Shown piece after piece: positions 1 through 11,323 of a DNA stretch of 64,000 nucleotides. The stretch is from Hygrophila difformis. Its lineage: Eukaryota > Streptophyta > Magnoliopsida > Lamiales > Acanthaceae. The translations under genes were made by a program, and so were the position numbers. Location: NCBI GenBank assembly GCA_030278955.1, contig JAOANR010000011.1, forward strand, positions 31,562,403 through 31,626,402, in the 5' to 3' direction. The stretch's first letter is position 1. Every line of letters starts with the position of its first letter. The notes beneath the pieces are model-generated. The model was given only the letters and a program-made list of their open reading frames with translations, did no database searches and had not been told where the DNA came from.

Positions 1-92
1 AAAAAGCAGTAAAATAGGGTCTCATGCATGCAATTTAGGTTCATTTTAACATAATTTAAGCTTATTTAAATGTTGTTTCACAGGGTGCATCA
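1..92 (-). repeat. Element A 3' LTR, first 92 bp only
   Basis: Bases 1-92 match 35494-35584 (outer end of the 5' LTR) with only one or two differences. Both end on the plus strand in gggtgcatca, which is the LTR start TGATGCACCC on the minus strand. The rest of this LTR, about 2 kb, lies left of the window. Confidence 0.9.
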
Positions 93-108
93 ACATCCTC
101 ACACTTAA
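93..108 (-). other. Element A polypurine tract
   Basis: On the minus strand the sequence TTAAGTGTGAGGATGT directly abuts the 3' LTR start. It is the expected plus-strand primer. The 15-nt core is repeated inside the element at 6011-6025. Confidence 0.8.
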
Positions 109-1522
109 ATATTGCTCGTCCCTTGAGCAATGAGATCAATTAGCACATCAACTTGCCAATCAAGATAATAAAGATAAAGTCTCTATAGTTCTGCCAAATC
201 ATAGATTTCAACAACAAAATGAGATAAGAGGGTTCAAAGTTTAATGTGCTAGAACTAGGCAAATTGATATGCATCAGCTATTAGAACCAGATAACCAAAG
301 CACTTACAATACAGAAAACAAATTTATCATACATAGCACTTAATATGGGAAAATGAATAATGTAAATATGCTTTTCTATTCCAGTCTTTAAATATGCTCA
401 ATCTATGGCTAGGTTTCACTATATTCTAGACACTTTGGCTGAGTTGTAGACGGTTGAATTCCAAAAGCTACTCGTGTCACCGAATATGTGCCAGTCATCC
501 AGTCAAGAGCTTATGAATTTTTTATTTGATCCCCCTCTTTTTTTTAATCTTGCATTCTCTAATTTTTCTTCTCTTTTTCTTTTTGCAAGATAACTTTTTA
601 TTATTATTATTATTATTATTATTTTTTTAGGGTTCTCACTCTGACTTTATTTTAATTAAGCATTTAAAAAGACTTAGAACAAGCATATTTGTTTATAAAT
701 AATGATAACTCTCCACATTTTAAATAACTAGTCTAATTAATCAAAAAGCTTTCTGCAAGGCAAATAGAATTGTCATCAATAGCTCAAACAACTTGCATAA
801 CAATTTGACAAAGTCTAGGACTTTAAACTAAGAAACCTAACACTCATTAAATTGTAAAATCAGATTAGAGCAGAACATTTAGACTTATTTGGATTTTCTC
901 CAGATTGGCAATGATGTGATAATCTCTAAATAATAGCACCACTGGGAAAGCACAATTTAAATTTAAAATAACTAGTCATGCATGTACCATTTTATTTAAA
1001 ACATAGTAAATAGTAAAATAAACTGAAATTAAGTCAAGCTCTTACCATATTCTTCATGCAAATTGATAACATATAACATGAAAAGATCACACCTGGAATA
1101 TGTAGATCCTAGAAATTCTTTCACCGTATTGGATGTCCCCTTTTTCTTGCTTTCTCATGGCATATCCTGCTTCTTTATATATTTATATGATATTTGCTCA
1201 TACAAAAGATAATTGTTAGAACACATGGTAATTTATAGATTAAAACAATTAAAATTCTATCCATTATTTATTTAATTCAGATTTTTATTATTTTAATTTA
1301 TAAATTTCAGATTTTAAATTTCTATTAACCCTTTTCATCAATTAAATAAACATGGACAGATTTAATTAAATATTAAATTTCATAAATTTACCAAAAGCAA
1401 AATACCACAAGTTATAGCATCTATTACATAAAGAAGCTAATTAAATAAGCAAAATAATACCAAATTAATTCTAACTATTACAAATTAAACCAAAAAGGGA
1501 GCAATCCTATCTAATCAAAAAT
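109..1522 (-). other. Element A 3' untranslated region, no gene seen
   Basis: AT-rich sequence between the last ORF of element A and its polypurine tract. It holds a short (tta)n microsatellite at about 599-621. I see no ORF with recognisable similarity and no RNA gene. Confidence 0.6.
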
Positions 1523-2980
1523 CTAGATTTCTAAAGATCCATCCGAATCACCTACTTCATCTTCCCTAGGAACATCATCATTCCCTGTAGAGCTCGAACT
1601 AGTAGTAGGAGGAATATATCGATCACCTAGACTTGCAGACATGAAGTACTCAAGTCTACTGGAAAGTTGTGCAATTTGTGTCTGTGTACTATCCTCCTTC
1701 TTCTTCATCTCGGCTCTAAGCTGATGAATCTCATAGGTCATCCTATTGATTGCAATCTCTGCAGGCTCTACCTTAGTACCAGATGTACTAGGTATATCAG
1801 GATGACAAGTGGGTGTCCCACGGGATGTAGTAGGGTAACCAAGCTCTGCACACTTTACTCCAGGCTTATTATAGAAATTCTTGAAAGAGATAGGAGGCTT
1901 TGGTTTCAAATCATGATCATAGGCCGTCATATTCACTCCAGCTCTCTCACAAAGTGTCCAGATCAGTGCAGGAAATCCCAGCACAGTCCGTGCAGTGTCA
2001 GACGCCATTTTATCCAACTCATATGCCACCATATCTCCAATGTCAATAGGCAACCCGTTCTTCACACAATACACAAAATACAACTCCTCTGCATTCGGTT
2101 GTGCAGTGTGCGAAGTAGGAAACACCTTATGCTTGTAGAGCAAGTAGATATGGTATAGTGGTGCAGCCATTAAAGTGGCAACGACATTCTCCTTCTTCTC
2201 CCCTATGTAGGCAACTTTCTTTTGAGTTTCGAACATCTCTTTCAAGATTCTTTTCTCCAATTCTGGTCCTCCTTCCTCTTCATGAATAGGGTCATGAAAG
2301 TGCTTCTTCTTTGTAGCCGTGCAAGAGACATCCACAGTACCATAAAGTTCATTGATTACTGCGGGACCATATGGCACAGGCACTCCCCTAATCCATGAAG
2401 TATAGTGATCATACTGAGCATTACAAAGGAATTGTCTAGTAAGCTCCCAAGAATAAACTCCTTCCGGATGCGCAGCAAATTTCATCCCTCCTCGACTCAT
2501 AAGAGCATCATGAACCGAAAATCGCTCCATGTCAGCTTCAGTGAATCCTTTGTCCAGGATAATCCATCTTTCCACCATCTTCTGATAATAAGAATATGCA
2601 GTTTGATTGATGAAAATAGCCGGATTGAAAGTATCCCCTGTTAATTCTTCCAGAGGAGTAGTATCATTCTTTCTATTGTGACTCTTTTTCTTGGTTTTAG
2701 AATCACGTAGAACTTCCGGTGAAATTTCCTCTGGGGATTCAGCGACATTCTCTTCTTGCTGTGGATCATCCTCCGTCGGTTGAGCAGAATTGAAAGAAGT
2801 ATCGTAACCATTATATGAATCGGGAGCCACCAGATTATTCACAAACTCATCTTCAGCACCCACAGCAGCCGGCTCCGGAACGGGTTCTCTAATTTCTGGT
2901 GTTTGTGATGGGGCAGGCTCTGTGGCTTTCAATTTCTTTCCACCATTGTTTCTTGGGTTATTCTTTCTCTTTGTTCTCAT
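1523..2980 (-). CDS. Element A extra ORF 2 (plant transposon/ATHILA ORF-1-like protein), intact
   Basis: 485 codons, ATG in a good context (gccaccATG), no internal stop. N-terminus: basic stretch (KRKNNPRNNGGKK, residues 4-16), then acidic and Pro-rich to about residue 90. Middle (about 120-390): pattern of the putative plant transposon protein/ATHILA ORF-1 group, with an RG box (SRGGMKF), HPEGVYSWELTRQFL, and WIRGVPVPYGPAVIN. A predicted coiled coil (about 410-450) and a Ser/Asp-rich acidic tail follow. It is clearly paralogous to the broken ORF at 5949-4048 (shared YSWELTR, GFPALIW/MFPSLIW, AGVNM). A motif array (3271-3607) lies 290 bp upstream with a TTTAAAAG TATA-like box between them. 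Function unknown; this position in Athila elements is often called env-like, but I see no signal peptide or membrane span. Family call is by pattern, not a search. Confidence 0.75.
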   Translation of the reverse strand: MRTKRKNNPRNNGGKKLKATEPAPSQTPEIREPVPEPAAVGAEDEFVNNLVAPDSYNGYDTSFNSAQPTEDDPQQEENVAESPEEISPEVLRDSKTKKKSHNRKNDTTPLEELTGDTFNPAIFINQTAYSYYQKMVERWIILDKGFTEADMERFSVHDALMSRGGMKFAAHPEGVYSWELTRQFLCNAQYDHYTSWIRGVPVPYGPAVINELYGTVDVSCTATKKKHFHDPIHEEEGGPELEKRILKEMFETQKKVAYIGEKKENVVATLMAAPLYHIYLLYKHKVFPTSHTAQPNAEELYFVYCVKNGLPIDIGDMVAYELDKMASDTARTVLGFPALIWTLCERAGVNMTAYDHDLKPKPPISFKNFYNKPGVKCAELGYPTTSRGTPTCHPDIPSTSGTKVEPAEIAINRMTYEIHQLRAEMKKKEDSTQTQIAQLSSRLEYFMSASLGDRYIPPTTSSSSTGNDDVPREDEVGDSDGSLEI

Positions 2981-3270
2981 GGTGGCAGAATTTAGGAAGA
3001 AAGGATTGAGATTGGAAAGCTAATTAAACTGGAAGAAGAGAAAAATTGACAGATTTGGTAATGAGAGTGATACCGATCGGTCATGCCTCTTTTAAAGATG
3101 GTGAAATCTTGATTTTGTTGAGATATGGAGGGATTGATTCAATCTAAATCCAAATATACACTAAACATATAACTTGGAGTTAGTATAATGCTGTTTAGGA
3201 TCCCAAAAATTGATTAGTTATGATTTGGATCTTTTGGATTCGCGAATTTTTTTAAAAAAATTTGCGTCGG

Positions 3271-3607
3271 TGGCGCAAAAAGTGGCGCTCCGAGGCCAAT
3301 TTAGGCGTCACACAGCACGTGGGGCGCATTTTGAAAATAATATAAAACTTAAAAATAAGCCATGGCGCAAAAAGTGGCGCTGAAAGGGGGTTTTATGCGC
3401 CACAAAGAAGATGTGGCGCATCCTGAAGCAAACTTGGAAAAACTCTCATTCTGCGGCGCAAAAAGTGGCGCTTCAAGGCAGATTTGGCGCCACCAAGCAC
3501 GTGTGGTGCATTTTGGAAAAACTTAGAAAAATTTCTAAGTTTTCTGGCGCATAAAGTGGCGCTAGAGAGCATTTTTAGGCGCCACAATGCCTATGTGGCG
3601 CATTCTG
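3271..3607 (-). repeat. Array A2: four ~90-bp units of GGCGC/GGCGCC motifs
   Basis: Units begin near 3271, 3363, 3454 and 3543. On the plus strand each unit reads tggcgcaaaaagtggcgct, a gap of about 10 bases, a ggcgcca core, a gap of 10-15 bases, then gtggcgcat and a unique AT-rich spacer. Core motifs are conserved and spacers are not. The array sits between the two extra ORFs, upstream of the ORF starting at 2980. Confidence 0.85.
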
Positions 3608-4047
3608 TGCCAATTCGGGCAGAATGTGTTTTTCCTAAGTTCTTCCCCATGATGTCCAAAATCTCCGAATCACTCAACAATACCAATTTCACCCCATCTA
3701 TACCTCAATCTAGTCCAAATAAACTTCACTGATCTTTTTACCAGTTCAAAACAACTCAATTCGGCATGATATTGGTAAGAGCTACTTTATTGAATTTAAA
3801 AGCAACTAAAAACCTTATAATCTAAATAAACACTATCTACTACTCCATATAATCAAAAGGGCATGAATAATAGAAATAGTATATCTAAGATAGCAATAAT
3901 AATAAAAAGAAAGTAGAGTTAGGACAATTACAACCCAAGTGAAAATAACTAAAATATAGCAAAATAACAGTAGAGTCAAATACATAGGCCTATCAATACA
4001 TATCATCTATAACGATCACAAGCCTATCTATCGCTCATCGCTCTCAC
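3608..4047. other. Spacer between extra ORFs of element A
   Basis: AT-rich sequence with no supported gene. It lies downstream of the stop codon of the first extra ORF and upstream of array A2. Confidence 0.5.
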
Positions 4048-5949
4048 TCAGTCAGAGTCCTCAGAATCATCATCATCATTGTCTCCCACTTCTTCAGATC
4101 CATCCCCAGCATCAGCATCCTCAGCATCATCATCTCCCTCATCGCTACCATCTCCAGAACCGACATAGTCCTCATCCTCATCGTCCTCAGAAGGTGTCTG
4201 AGGAGCAACATATCATTGTCCTAGGCTCTGGGACATAAAATACTCCAGTCGGGCTGCATGGTAAGCCTGGGCTCTAGCATTCTTGGCTATCTGGTCAGCC
4301 AAGAAATGGTGTCTTTGAGCTTCAAGTAGAGCATGCTCATTCACCGTGTTCAGCAAGTTTTGCTGGTTCATCAATAAGGTCCTAGCCCAATCAGGCTCTC
4401 CCTGATATTGCTGTGACTGCTGCGAGTGCTGTGGCTGCTGTGGTGGAGCTCTCCCTCGTCCTCTACCTCTGCCTCTACCACCTCGTGTACCCCGAGTGGA
4501 CTGCGAAGGAGCCTCAGAATGCTCCTGGCTAGCATGTGAAGGTGCAGGTGGTGGTGACTGCCTGGGCAACTCCCTCGGAAGTATCATAGGCTTGCATCTT
4601 ATGCCAGGCAGCTTGAAGTTCTTCTTCCCAAATGGAATAGAGGGCCTCATCCTCCAGTCTCTATCAAATTGCCCCATATTCACCCCTGCCTGTGCACACA
4701 GCTGCCATATCAAGCTGGGGAACATTAGAGCTGATCTCTTAGACACCCCCGGTGTCTGTCTCAACTCAAGTGATATAAGCTCTCCCATGTTAACCGGGCT
4801 CCCCACCTTGATGCAGTATGGGACATACATATCCAAGGCAGTAGGTCCAGAGGTGTGAGTCGAAGGACTCAATCTAGATCTGTAAAACATGAGAAGCTGG
4901 TACATAGGTGCATCCATATTAGGCCCATGTAGCCTACTCATGTCATCGTCATCATATGTGAGGACATCCCCCTGACCCTCAAACATCGACATCAATACAA
5001 GCTTCTTGAAATCCTCCCTATCATCAGCTCTCATCACTGGCTCCCAAAAGTCTCTGCCGTAGGGCACATCCACTACTCCAAAAAATTGGTTGATGTGCTG
5101 AGGAGTGATAGGTACTCGAACCCCGAAAATTCAAGAATCCTCCTCCTCAGCGTTGGCTAGAAACAGCCTAGTCAACTCCCACGAATATGATCCGGCTGGA
5201 TGTCTAACGAATCTCTCCCAACCTCTGGATCTAATAGCATCACGGAGTAGAGGATGCTGCAAATCTCTATCTGAAAATCCCCTATCAGCAATAATCCTCT
5301 TCTTGTGAAACCTCTTGTATAGCTCGTAGGCTCTGGCACTCCTAAACACAGTGGCATCAAATATGCCCTCTCTGACATACAACAAATCGGGGACCTACGC
5401 TCTAGGATCCTGCCTCTTTGGTCCTCCCCTAGCTGGCTGCTCCTCCTGATCCTCCTGATCAACCTCGTCCTCATCCTCCTCTCCTCCTACAGCCTCAGGG
5501 ACAGGCTCCTGTATAACTAGTGCAGCAGATCTCCCTCTCCTCGGTCGAGAGGAAGTGGAGCTCGTAGCAGGTGCCTTCCCCCGAGAGGCTCTAGAGGGGG
5601 CCTGTGAATGGTCAGACGTCTCAGGCTGAATGGGCTGATCAGGCTGGTTGACCTCCTGATGGTCATCAGCTGGCACTGTGGTATGTCTAGAAGATGCACC
5701 ACTCTTGGACTTGCTCCTCCTAAAATAGGAGAGAAGTCCCTTGGACTTGGAAGCTCCTCCTGATCCCTGTGGGTGATCCATCTGTACTAAATTTTTCGTG
5801 CGGAGTCTGCGATGTTCAAAAATATGCTCATCAGGAATATGAGTAGGAATGCTATCCGGTGACTGTGGATCATAAATCCCCATTCTCCCCTCGGGCATGG
5901 GTATATACCTATAACCCGATTTCTTAGGGAGGTTTGGAGGATTATACAT
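4048..5949 (-). pseudogene. Element A extra ORF 1, paralogue of extra ORF 2, three in-frame stops
   Basis: One frame of 634 codons from ATG 5949 to TGA 4050-4048, broken only by TAG 5397-5395, TGA 5133-5131 and TGA 4215-4213. There is no frameshift. At least two stops fit CGA to TGA changes; at 4215-4213 the intact paralogue has Arg. N-terminal third: Ser/Pro/Arg-rich linker with acidic EEDEDEVDQEDQEEQ. Middle: DRGFSDRDL, IRSRGWERFVRHP, YSWELTRLFLANA, GVRVPITPQHIN, MFPSLIWQLCAQAGVNM, the same pattern as the ORF at 2980-1523. Then an RGGRGRGRGRGR basic stretch, a Gln-rich coiled-coil-like part ending LEYFMSQSLG, and an Asp/Glu-rich tail after the last stop. A probable 5' UTR intron (6781-5961) precedes it. 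Function unknown; inference is an accessory Athila-lineage protein. Confidence 0.75.
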
Positions 5950-5960
5950 TATTTCAGTAC

Positions 5961-6781
5961 CTGGTTGTACAAAAACTCTGGGTTAGTATCATATATATGC
6001 ATTGCCTCCCATCCTCACACTTAAGTTTAAACCAAAGGTTTGACTTAAGTGTTAAGTACAAAGCAAACATATACATCAACCTAGAATGTGGGATTTAAGT
6101 AACTCAATGACCAAGATGTTGCATTTTAAAAATTATGAATCCTAAACTTTGTTTAAACATAACACCCATTTTATTTTAAAGTTTAAAATTCATGCTTAAC
6201 ATGTCTTTTTAATAAAAACTCCCCTATTTTATTAAATTTCCAGATTTAACAAACTATAACAACCTCAATTATCAAACTAGTGCATTACAAATGGTTTAAA
6301 TTAATATTTAAATCCATTCCAATTTATTCATATGATAAATTAACCTATTTAATTAACTAAATTACAGATAAGAGAGTTTTTATCAAAACATGGTTTAATT
6401 AACTCACATTATAAAGAACATGGAATTTTTGACAAGAAAACAACTTTATATTTTTAATATAACTAAAATGACATGTTCTAGTGAGGTTTCATTCAATTAA
6501 TTAATCAAAATGCCATTTTAATCAATTTAAAAATAATTTTCAGATTTAAAATTTTCAAAAATCCCAACTTTTTAAGGTTAATCCAAAAATTTCACATTAT
6601 GCATTCAAACCATGTTTTACAACACTTGTTCATGCTAAAACTAAAATTTAGACAATCAAAATCGAATTTTATCCCACATTCTACAACAACCCAAAATTCA
6701 AGTAACAACAACAATACCAAAATTAATGCATTCCAAAGCACTAGAATATGATAATAATTGAATTAGGATAGTCATTCTTAC
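5961..6781 (-). other. Probable 5' UTR intron of element A extra ORF 1
   Basis: Minus-strand donor tttag|gtaagaat (GT at 6781-6780) and acceptor tacaaccag|gtactg (AG at 5962-5961), 12 nt before the ATG at 5949. The inside is AT-rich. The putative first exon (about 6954-6782) has no ATG in the part I read. Splice sites are read by eye. Confidence 0.5.
6011..6025 (-). other. Internal copy of the element A polypurine tract
   Basis: CTTAAGTGTGAGGAT on the minus strand, the same core as the terminal tract at 108-93. It lies within the probable intron, between pol and the first extra ORF. It may be a second plus-strand primer, or a scar of an earlier 3' end. Confidence 0.55.
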
Positions 6782-6954
6782 CTAAATTGAAGGATTGGAA
6801 CACTTTGAAGAGGAATCCCCAAATTTGAAGAACTACGGTTGAAGAACCCTAATTTGATTCAAACAAAGCAAAATTTGGGTTTTGGAATGAGAATTTGAAC
6901 AATGTAGATAAGAATTGATAGGAAGAAACAAGAATTGGAAGAATTTTTACCAAA

Positions 6955-7432
6955 GTGGCGCAAATGTGTCGCTTGGAGAAGAAAAGTGGCGCTTGGTCTT
7001 GAGAGAAGAGGGCTCTCGGTCGAATTTGGATGTAGAATGAGGAAGAGAGGTGAATTTTTGGGAGTAAATCCCGATTAAAACCGGGTCTGGAGCCCTTCAC
7101 CCGCGGGTCGGCGCTAAAAGTGGCGCATAAGGCATGATTTTGGCGCCGCACAGGCTGTGCGGCGCATTCTGTGATTGAAAAAAAAATTTCAAGTCTGAGG
7201 GTGGCGCAATTTTTGGCGCTGGAACATGATTTTATGCGCCACAAAGAAGAAGTGGCGCCTGGACTGAATGAGAAAATTCCTAAGTCCGAAAATGGCGCAT
7301 CCATTGGCGCTCGGGAGTACTTTTATGCGCCACCAAGAAGAAGTGGCGCAATACCTGACTTCAAATTTTCCCAGGATTAAAAATGGCGCCTGAGCTTGGT
7401 TTTAGGCGCCACCAAGAAGGTGTGGCGCCTAA
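6955..7432 (-). repeat. Array A3: GGCGC/GGCGCC motif units upstream of extra ORF 1
   Basis: Four regular units begin near 7110, 7202, 7292 and 7382 (period about 90 bp), and looser copies lie at 6955-6995. Same unit plan as arrays A1 and A2: two tggcgc motifs, then ggcgcca, then gtggcgc, with unique spacers. It lies just 5' (minus strand) of the probable first exon of extra ORF 1. Confidence 0.85.
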
Positions 7433-7948
7433 ACTGAGTCTGTGACACTCGAATTCCAGCTCAAACTCAACCAAAATGATAGTTTATTCAATCCCTAAGG
7501 TTAACAAATCAGATTTAGCATATATAACCTCCCTAAATCCTTCCGGATCATAATTCCCCTCAATTAAACCAACTAATCCATATAGATCCTTCTCCTTTAC
7601 TCATCTCCGAGTCAAAATACACATGTCAAGATCAATACTCCAAGCACACATAAATCCATCATTTCTCAACATTTGGCTACTTATTCCAATTCAAAGGCAA
7701 TGTCCTACTCAATTTATTTAACACATGCAATCAACATAACATAAAATTTAAACAAGATAATTAAAATAAAAACACATTTAAATTAAATTAAACAAAAGCA
7801 ATAAAGCAAATAAAAACACCTAAACAATAAAATGCAAAATATTTTTGTCTTTTTCTTTCATTTATATTTTTTTATTGGTTTTTATAAGTTTAATAAATTA
7901 AAACTCAATTATAATTAAAATGCAATGCAATTACTTCAATAAGCAGAT
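7433..7948. other. Spacer after pol in element A
   Basis: AT-rich, no supported gene. It runs from the integrase stop codon to array A3. Confidence 0.5.
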
Positions 7949-10900
7949 TTAAATAACCAAAGGCTTAACATTAATTTGTTCGATGAATTTAACTTCATCT
8001 CCAAAATAATGTTTAAGTCTTTGACCATTTACAGTAAATTCCCTTTCATCTTCAGCTTTTAAAACTACTGCACCATTATCCAACACTTTAACAATCCTAA
8101 AAGGCACTGACCACTTTGTCTTCAATTTACCAGGAAACAGTTTAAATCTAGAATTATATAAAAGCACTAATTGTCCAGTTTCAAATACCTTAGGCCTAAG
8201 CATCTTGTCATGATAAAGCTTTGTTCTCTCCTTATAAATTAGAGCATTATCATAAGCTTGACGTCTAATTTCTTCTAATTCAGTAAGATCTATTTTCCTT
8301 TTTTCTTGAGCCTCTTTAAATTCAAAATTCAATTTCTTCATAGCCCAAAGTGATTTAAACTCAAGTTCAAAAGGTAAGTGACAAGCTTTACCATAAACTA
8401 ATTTAAAAGGAGTCATACCTATAGGCGTTTTAAAAGCTGTCCTATAAGCCCACAATGCTTCATCTAACTTAAAAGCCCAATCTTTTCTAGATTTTCCTAC
8501 AGTGGCTTCCAAAATCATTTTAATCTCACGATTAGTGACTTCTACCTGACCATTGGCTTGAGGATGATAGGGTGTTGTTATCCTATGATGAACATGAAAT
8601 CTAGATAACAATTGATTAACAGCCCTATTAACAAAGTGAGATCCACCATCACTAATGATCGCTTTAGGCACTCCAAAACGAGTAAAGATTTGCTTTTTCA
8701 AAAATTTAATCACTTGTTTAGCATCATTTAAAGCACATGATTCAGCTTCTACCCATTTTGACACATACTCTACAGCAACAAGAATATACAATTTCCCATT
8801 AGATGGTGGAAATGGACCCATGAAATCAATTCCCCACAAATCAAACAACTCAACAGGCATAATTCCTTTTAAAGGCATTTCATCTCTTTTAGTGATATTA
8901 CCAGCCCTTTGACATACATCACATCTTTGTACAAATGATCTAGCATCACGATAAATATTAGGCCAATATAAACCACCTTCGAGTACCTTATGAGCTGTCT
9001 TGTTCGGTCCAACATGTCCTCCTCCAAGTCCTTCATGGAAAGCCTTTAACACTTTTTCAAAATCCTCATCAGGGATGCATCTCCTTATGATCTGATCTGA
9101 ACAGAGTCTAAACAAATAAGGTTCATCCCAAATAAAATATTTAGCATCAGTTTTAAATTTTTATTTTTGGCTATGCCATTTTAAATGATCAAGAATTACA
9201 CCACATGCTAAATAATTTACAAAATCAGCAAACCACGGATCAGAGGAAGTGTTATTTATTAAATATAAATTTTCATCAGGAAATGCATCATTAATTAATC
9301 TTTCTTCCCCTTTTTCATGCTCCAGTCTAGATAGATGATCAGCTACAGGATTTTCATCACCTTTCCTATCTTTAATTTCTAAATCAAATTCCTGTAACAA
9401 TAATACCCATCTAATTAACCGTGGTTTAGCATCTTTCTTTGCAAATAAATATTTAATAGCAGCATGATCAGTGTACACTACAGTTTTAGAGCCTATCAGA
9501 TATGGTCTAAACTTTTCACATGCATAAACAACAGATAAAAGTTCTTTTTCAGTGGTGGCATAATTTCTCTGTGCAGTATTTAAAGCCTGACTAGCATAAT
9601 AAATAACATGAAATTTCTTATCCTTTCGTTGACCCAATACTGCTCCAACAGCAAAATCACTAGCATCGCTCATGATCTCAAATGGCAAACTCCAGTCAGG
9701 TGGCTGAATAATTGGTGCTGTCACCAATGCTTCCTTGATCCTATTGAACGCCTCAATACACTCGTCAGTAAAATCGAACTCGACATCCTTACATAACAGC
9801 TTAAATAGAGGCAATGCAATTTTTTAAAAATCTTTTATAAACCTTCGATAAAATCCAGCATGTCCCAGAAAACTTCTCAAAGTTTTTAAATTATTAGGAG
9901 GTGGAATTTTTGCAATCACTTCTACTTTAGCCCTATCAACTTCAATGCCATTTTTAGAAATCCTATGTCCTAAGACAATACCTTCATTAACCATAAAATG
10001 ACATTTTTCCCAATTAAGAACTAAATTTGACTCTTCACATCTAATCAGAACTTTTTCCAAGTTAATTAAGCATTTTTCAAAATCAGACCCGAATACAGAA
10101 AAATCATCCATAAATATCTCAATGCATGTCTCAATTAAATCAGAAAATATAGACATCATGCATCTCTGAAATGTAGCTGGAGCATTACACAAACCAAATG
10201 GCATTCTCCTATATGCAAATGTACCGTAAGGACATGTAAATGTAGTTTTATCTTGATCCTCAGGTGCAATTGGAACTTGATTATAACCAGAATAGCCATC
10301 TAAAAAGCAATAAAACTCATGACCAGCTAAACGCTCTAGCATTTGATCAATAAAAGGCAATGGAAAATGATCTTTCCTAGTCTTATCATTCAATCTCCTA
10401 TAATCAATGCATACACGCCATCCAGTAGTAGGTCTAGTAGGTACTAATTCACCATTTTCATTTCTAATCACAGTCATACCTCCCTTTTTAGGCACTACTT
10501 GAACTGGACTCACCCACTGACTATCAGAGATAGGATAGATAATACCTGCATCGAGTAGTTTAATAACCTCTGATCTTACAGCTTCTTGTAGATGTGGATT
10601 CAATCTCCTCTGGGGCTGTCTCACTGGCTTGTCATCCTCCTCCATATAAATCCGATGTGTACACAATGCTGGACTCAGTCCCTTGATGTCAGCTATCGTC
10701 CAACCTATTGCTCTAACATGCTTACTCAACACTTGGGTTAATGCATTTAATTGATCATCATTTAATTTATTACTTGCAATAACAGGTAACGTATCATTCT
10801 CACCAAGAAAAACATACCTCAAATGTGATGGCAGCTCTTTCAATGTCAATGTAGGTGGCTTTTCAACAGACGGGACTAACTTGGATTCTTCTATTGCACA

Positions 10901-11323
10901 TGTTATTTGCACAGGTAATCCTCCCTCACACTTACTTTCAGCTAAGTCTTCACAACTCTCCACTAACTGCTCAAACTTCCTATAGGGATCATGTCTAGCA
11001 AAGAACTCTCTCTCAATCACCTCATCCTCCTGATAGATAGATGTGACTCTATTACACGGGTAAGTGTCAGAACTAGCGTGTTGTGTTTTAGTTGTCTTAG
11101 AAATGTCAAACGACACTTGTTCATTACCTACTTTAAGTGTAATTTTACCATCATCCATATCAACCATAGCTCTACCAGTTTGCAGAAATGGTCTACCTAA
11201 AATCAGAGGAATATCAATGTCTTTTTCCATATCAAGAACAACAAAGTCGACAGGGAAAATGAAACTTTCTACTTGAACAGGAACATCTTCTACAATGCCT
11301 AAAGGAGTCCTAATAGATCTATC
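7949..11323 (-). pseudogene. pol: Element A pol: protease end, reverse transcriptase, RNase H, integrase; two in-frame stops
   Basis: Continues the gag-protease frame from 22399 after T1 and one TSD copy are discounted. Domains: protease C-terminus (PLILGRPFLQTGRAM); reverse transcriptase with the YPISDSQWVSPVQVVPKKGG and FMDDFSVFG catalytic box; RNase H ([24 protein letters not shown]); integrase zinc domain (H-H near [14 protein letters not shown] in CDVCQRAG), catalytic [17 protein letters not shown] and [10 protein letters not shown]; then a C-terminal FPGKLKTKW module. No chromodomain. TAA stops at 9826-9824 (after FIKDF) and 9163-9161 (after KWHSQK) interrupt an otherwise open frame. 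Total gag-pol would be 1868 codons, normal for Athila. Confidence 0.9.
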
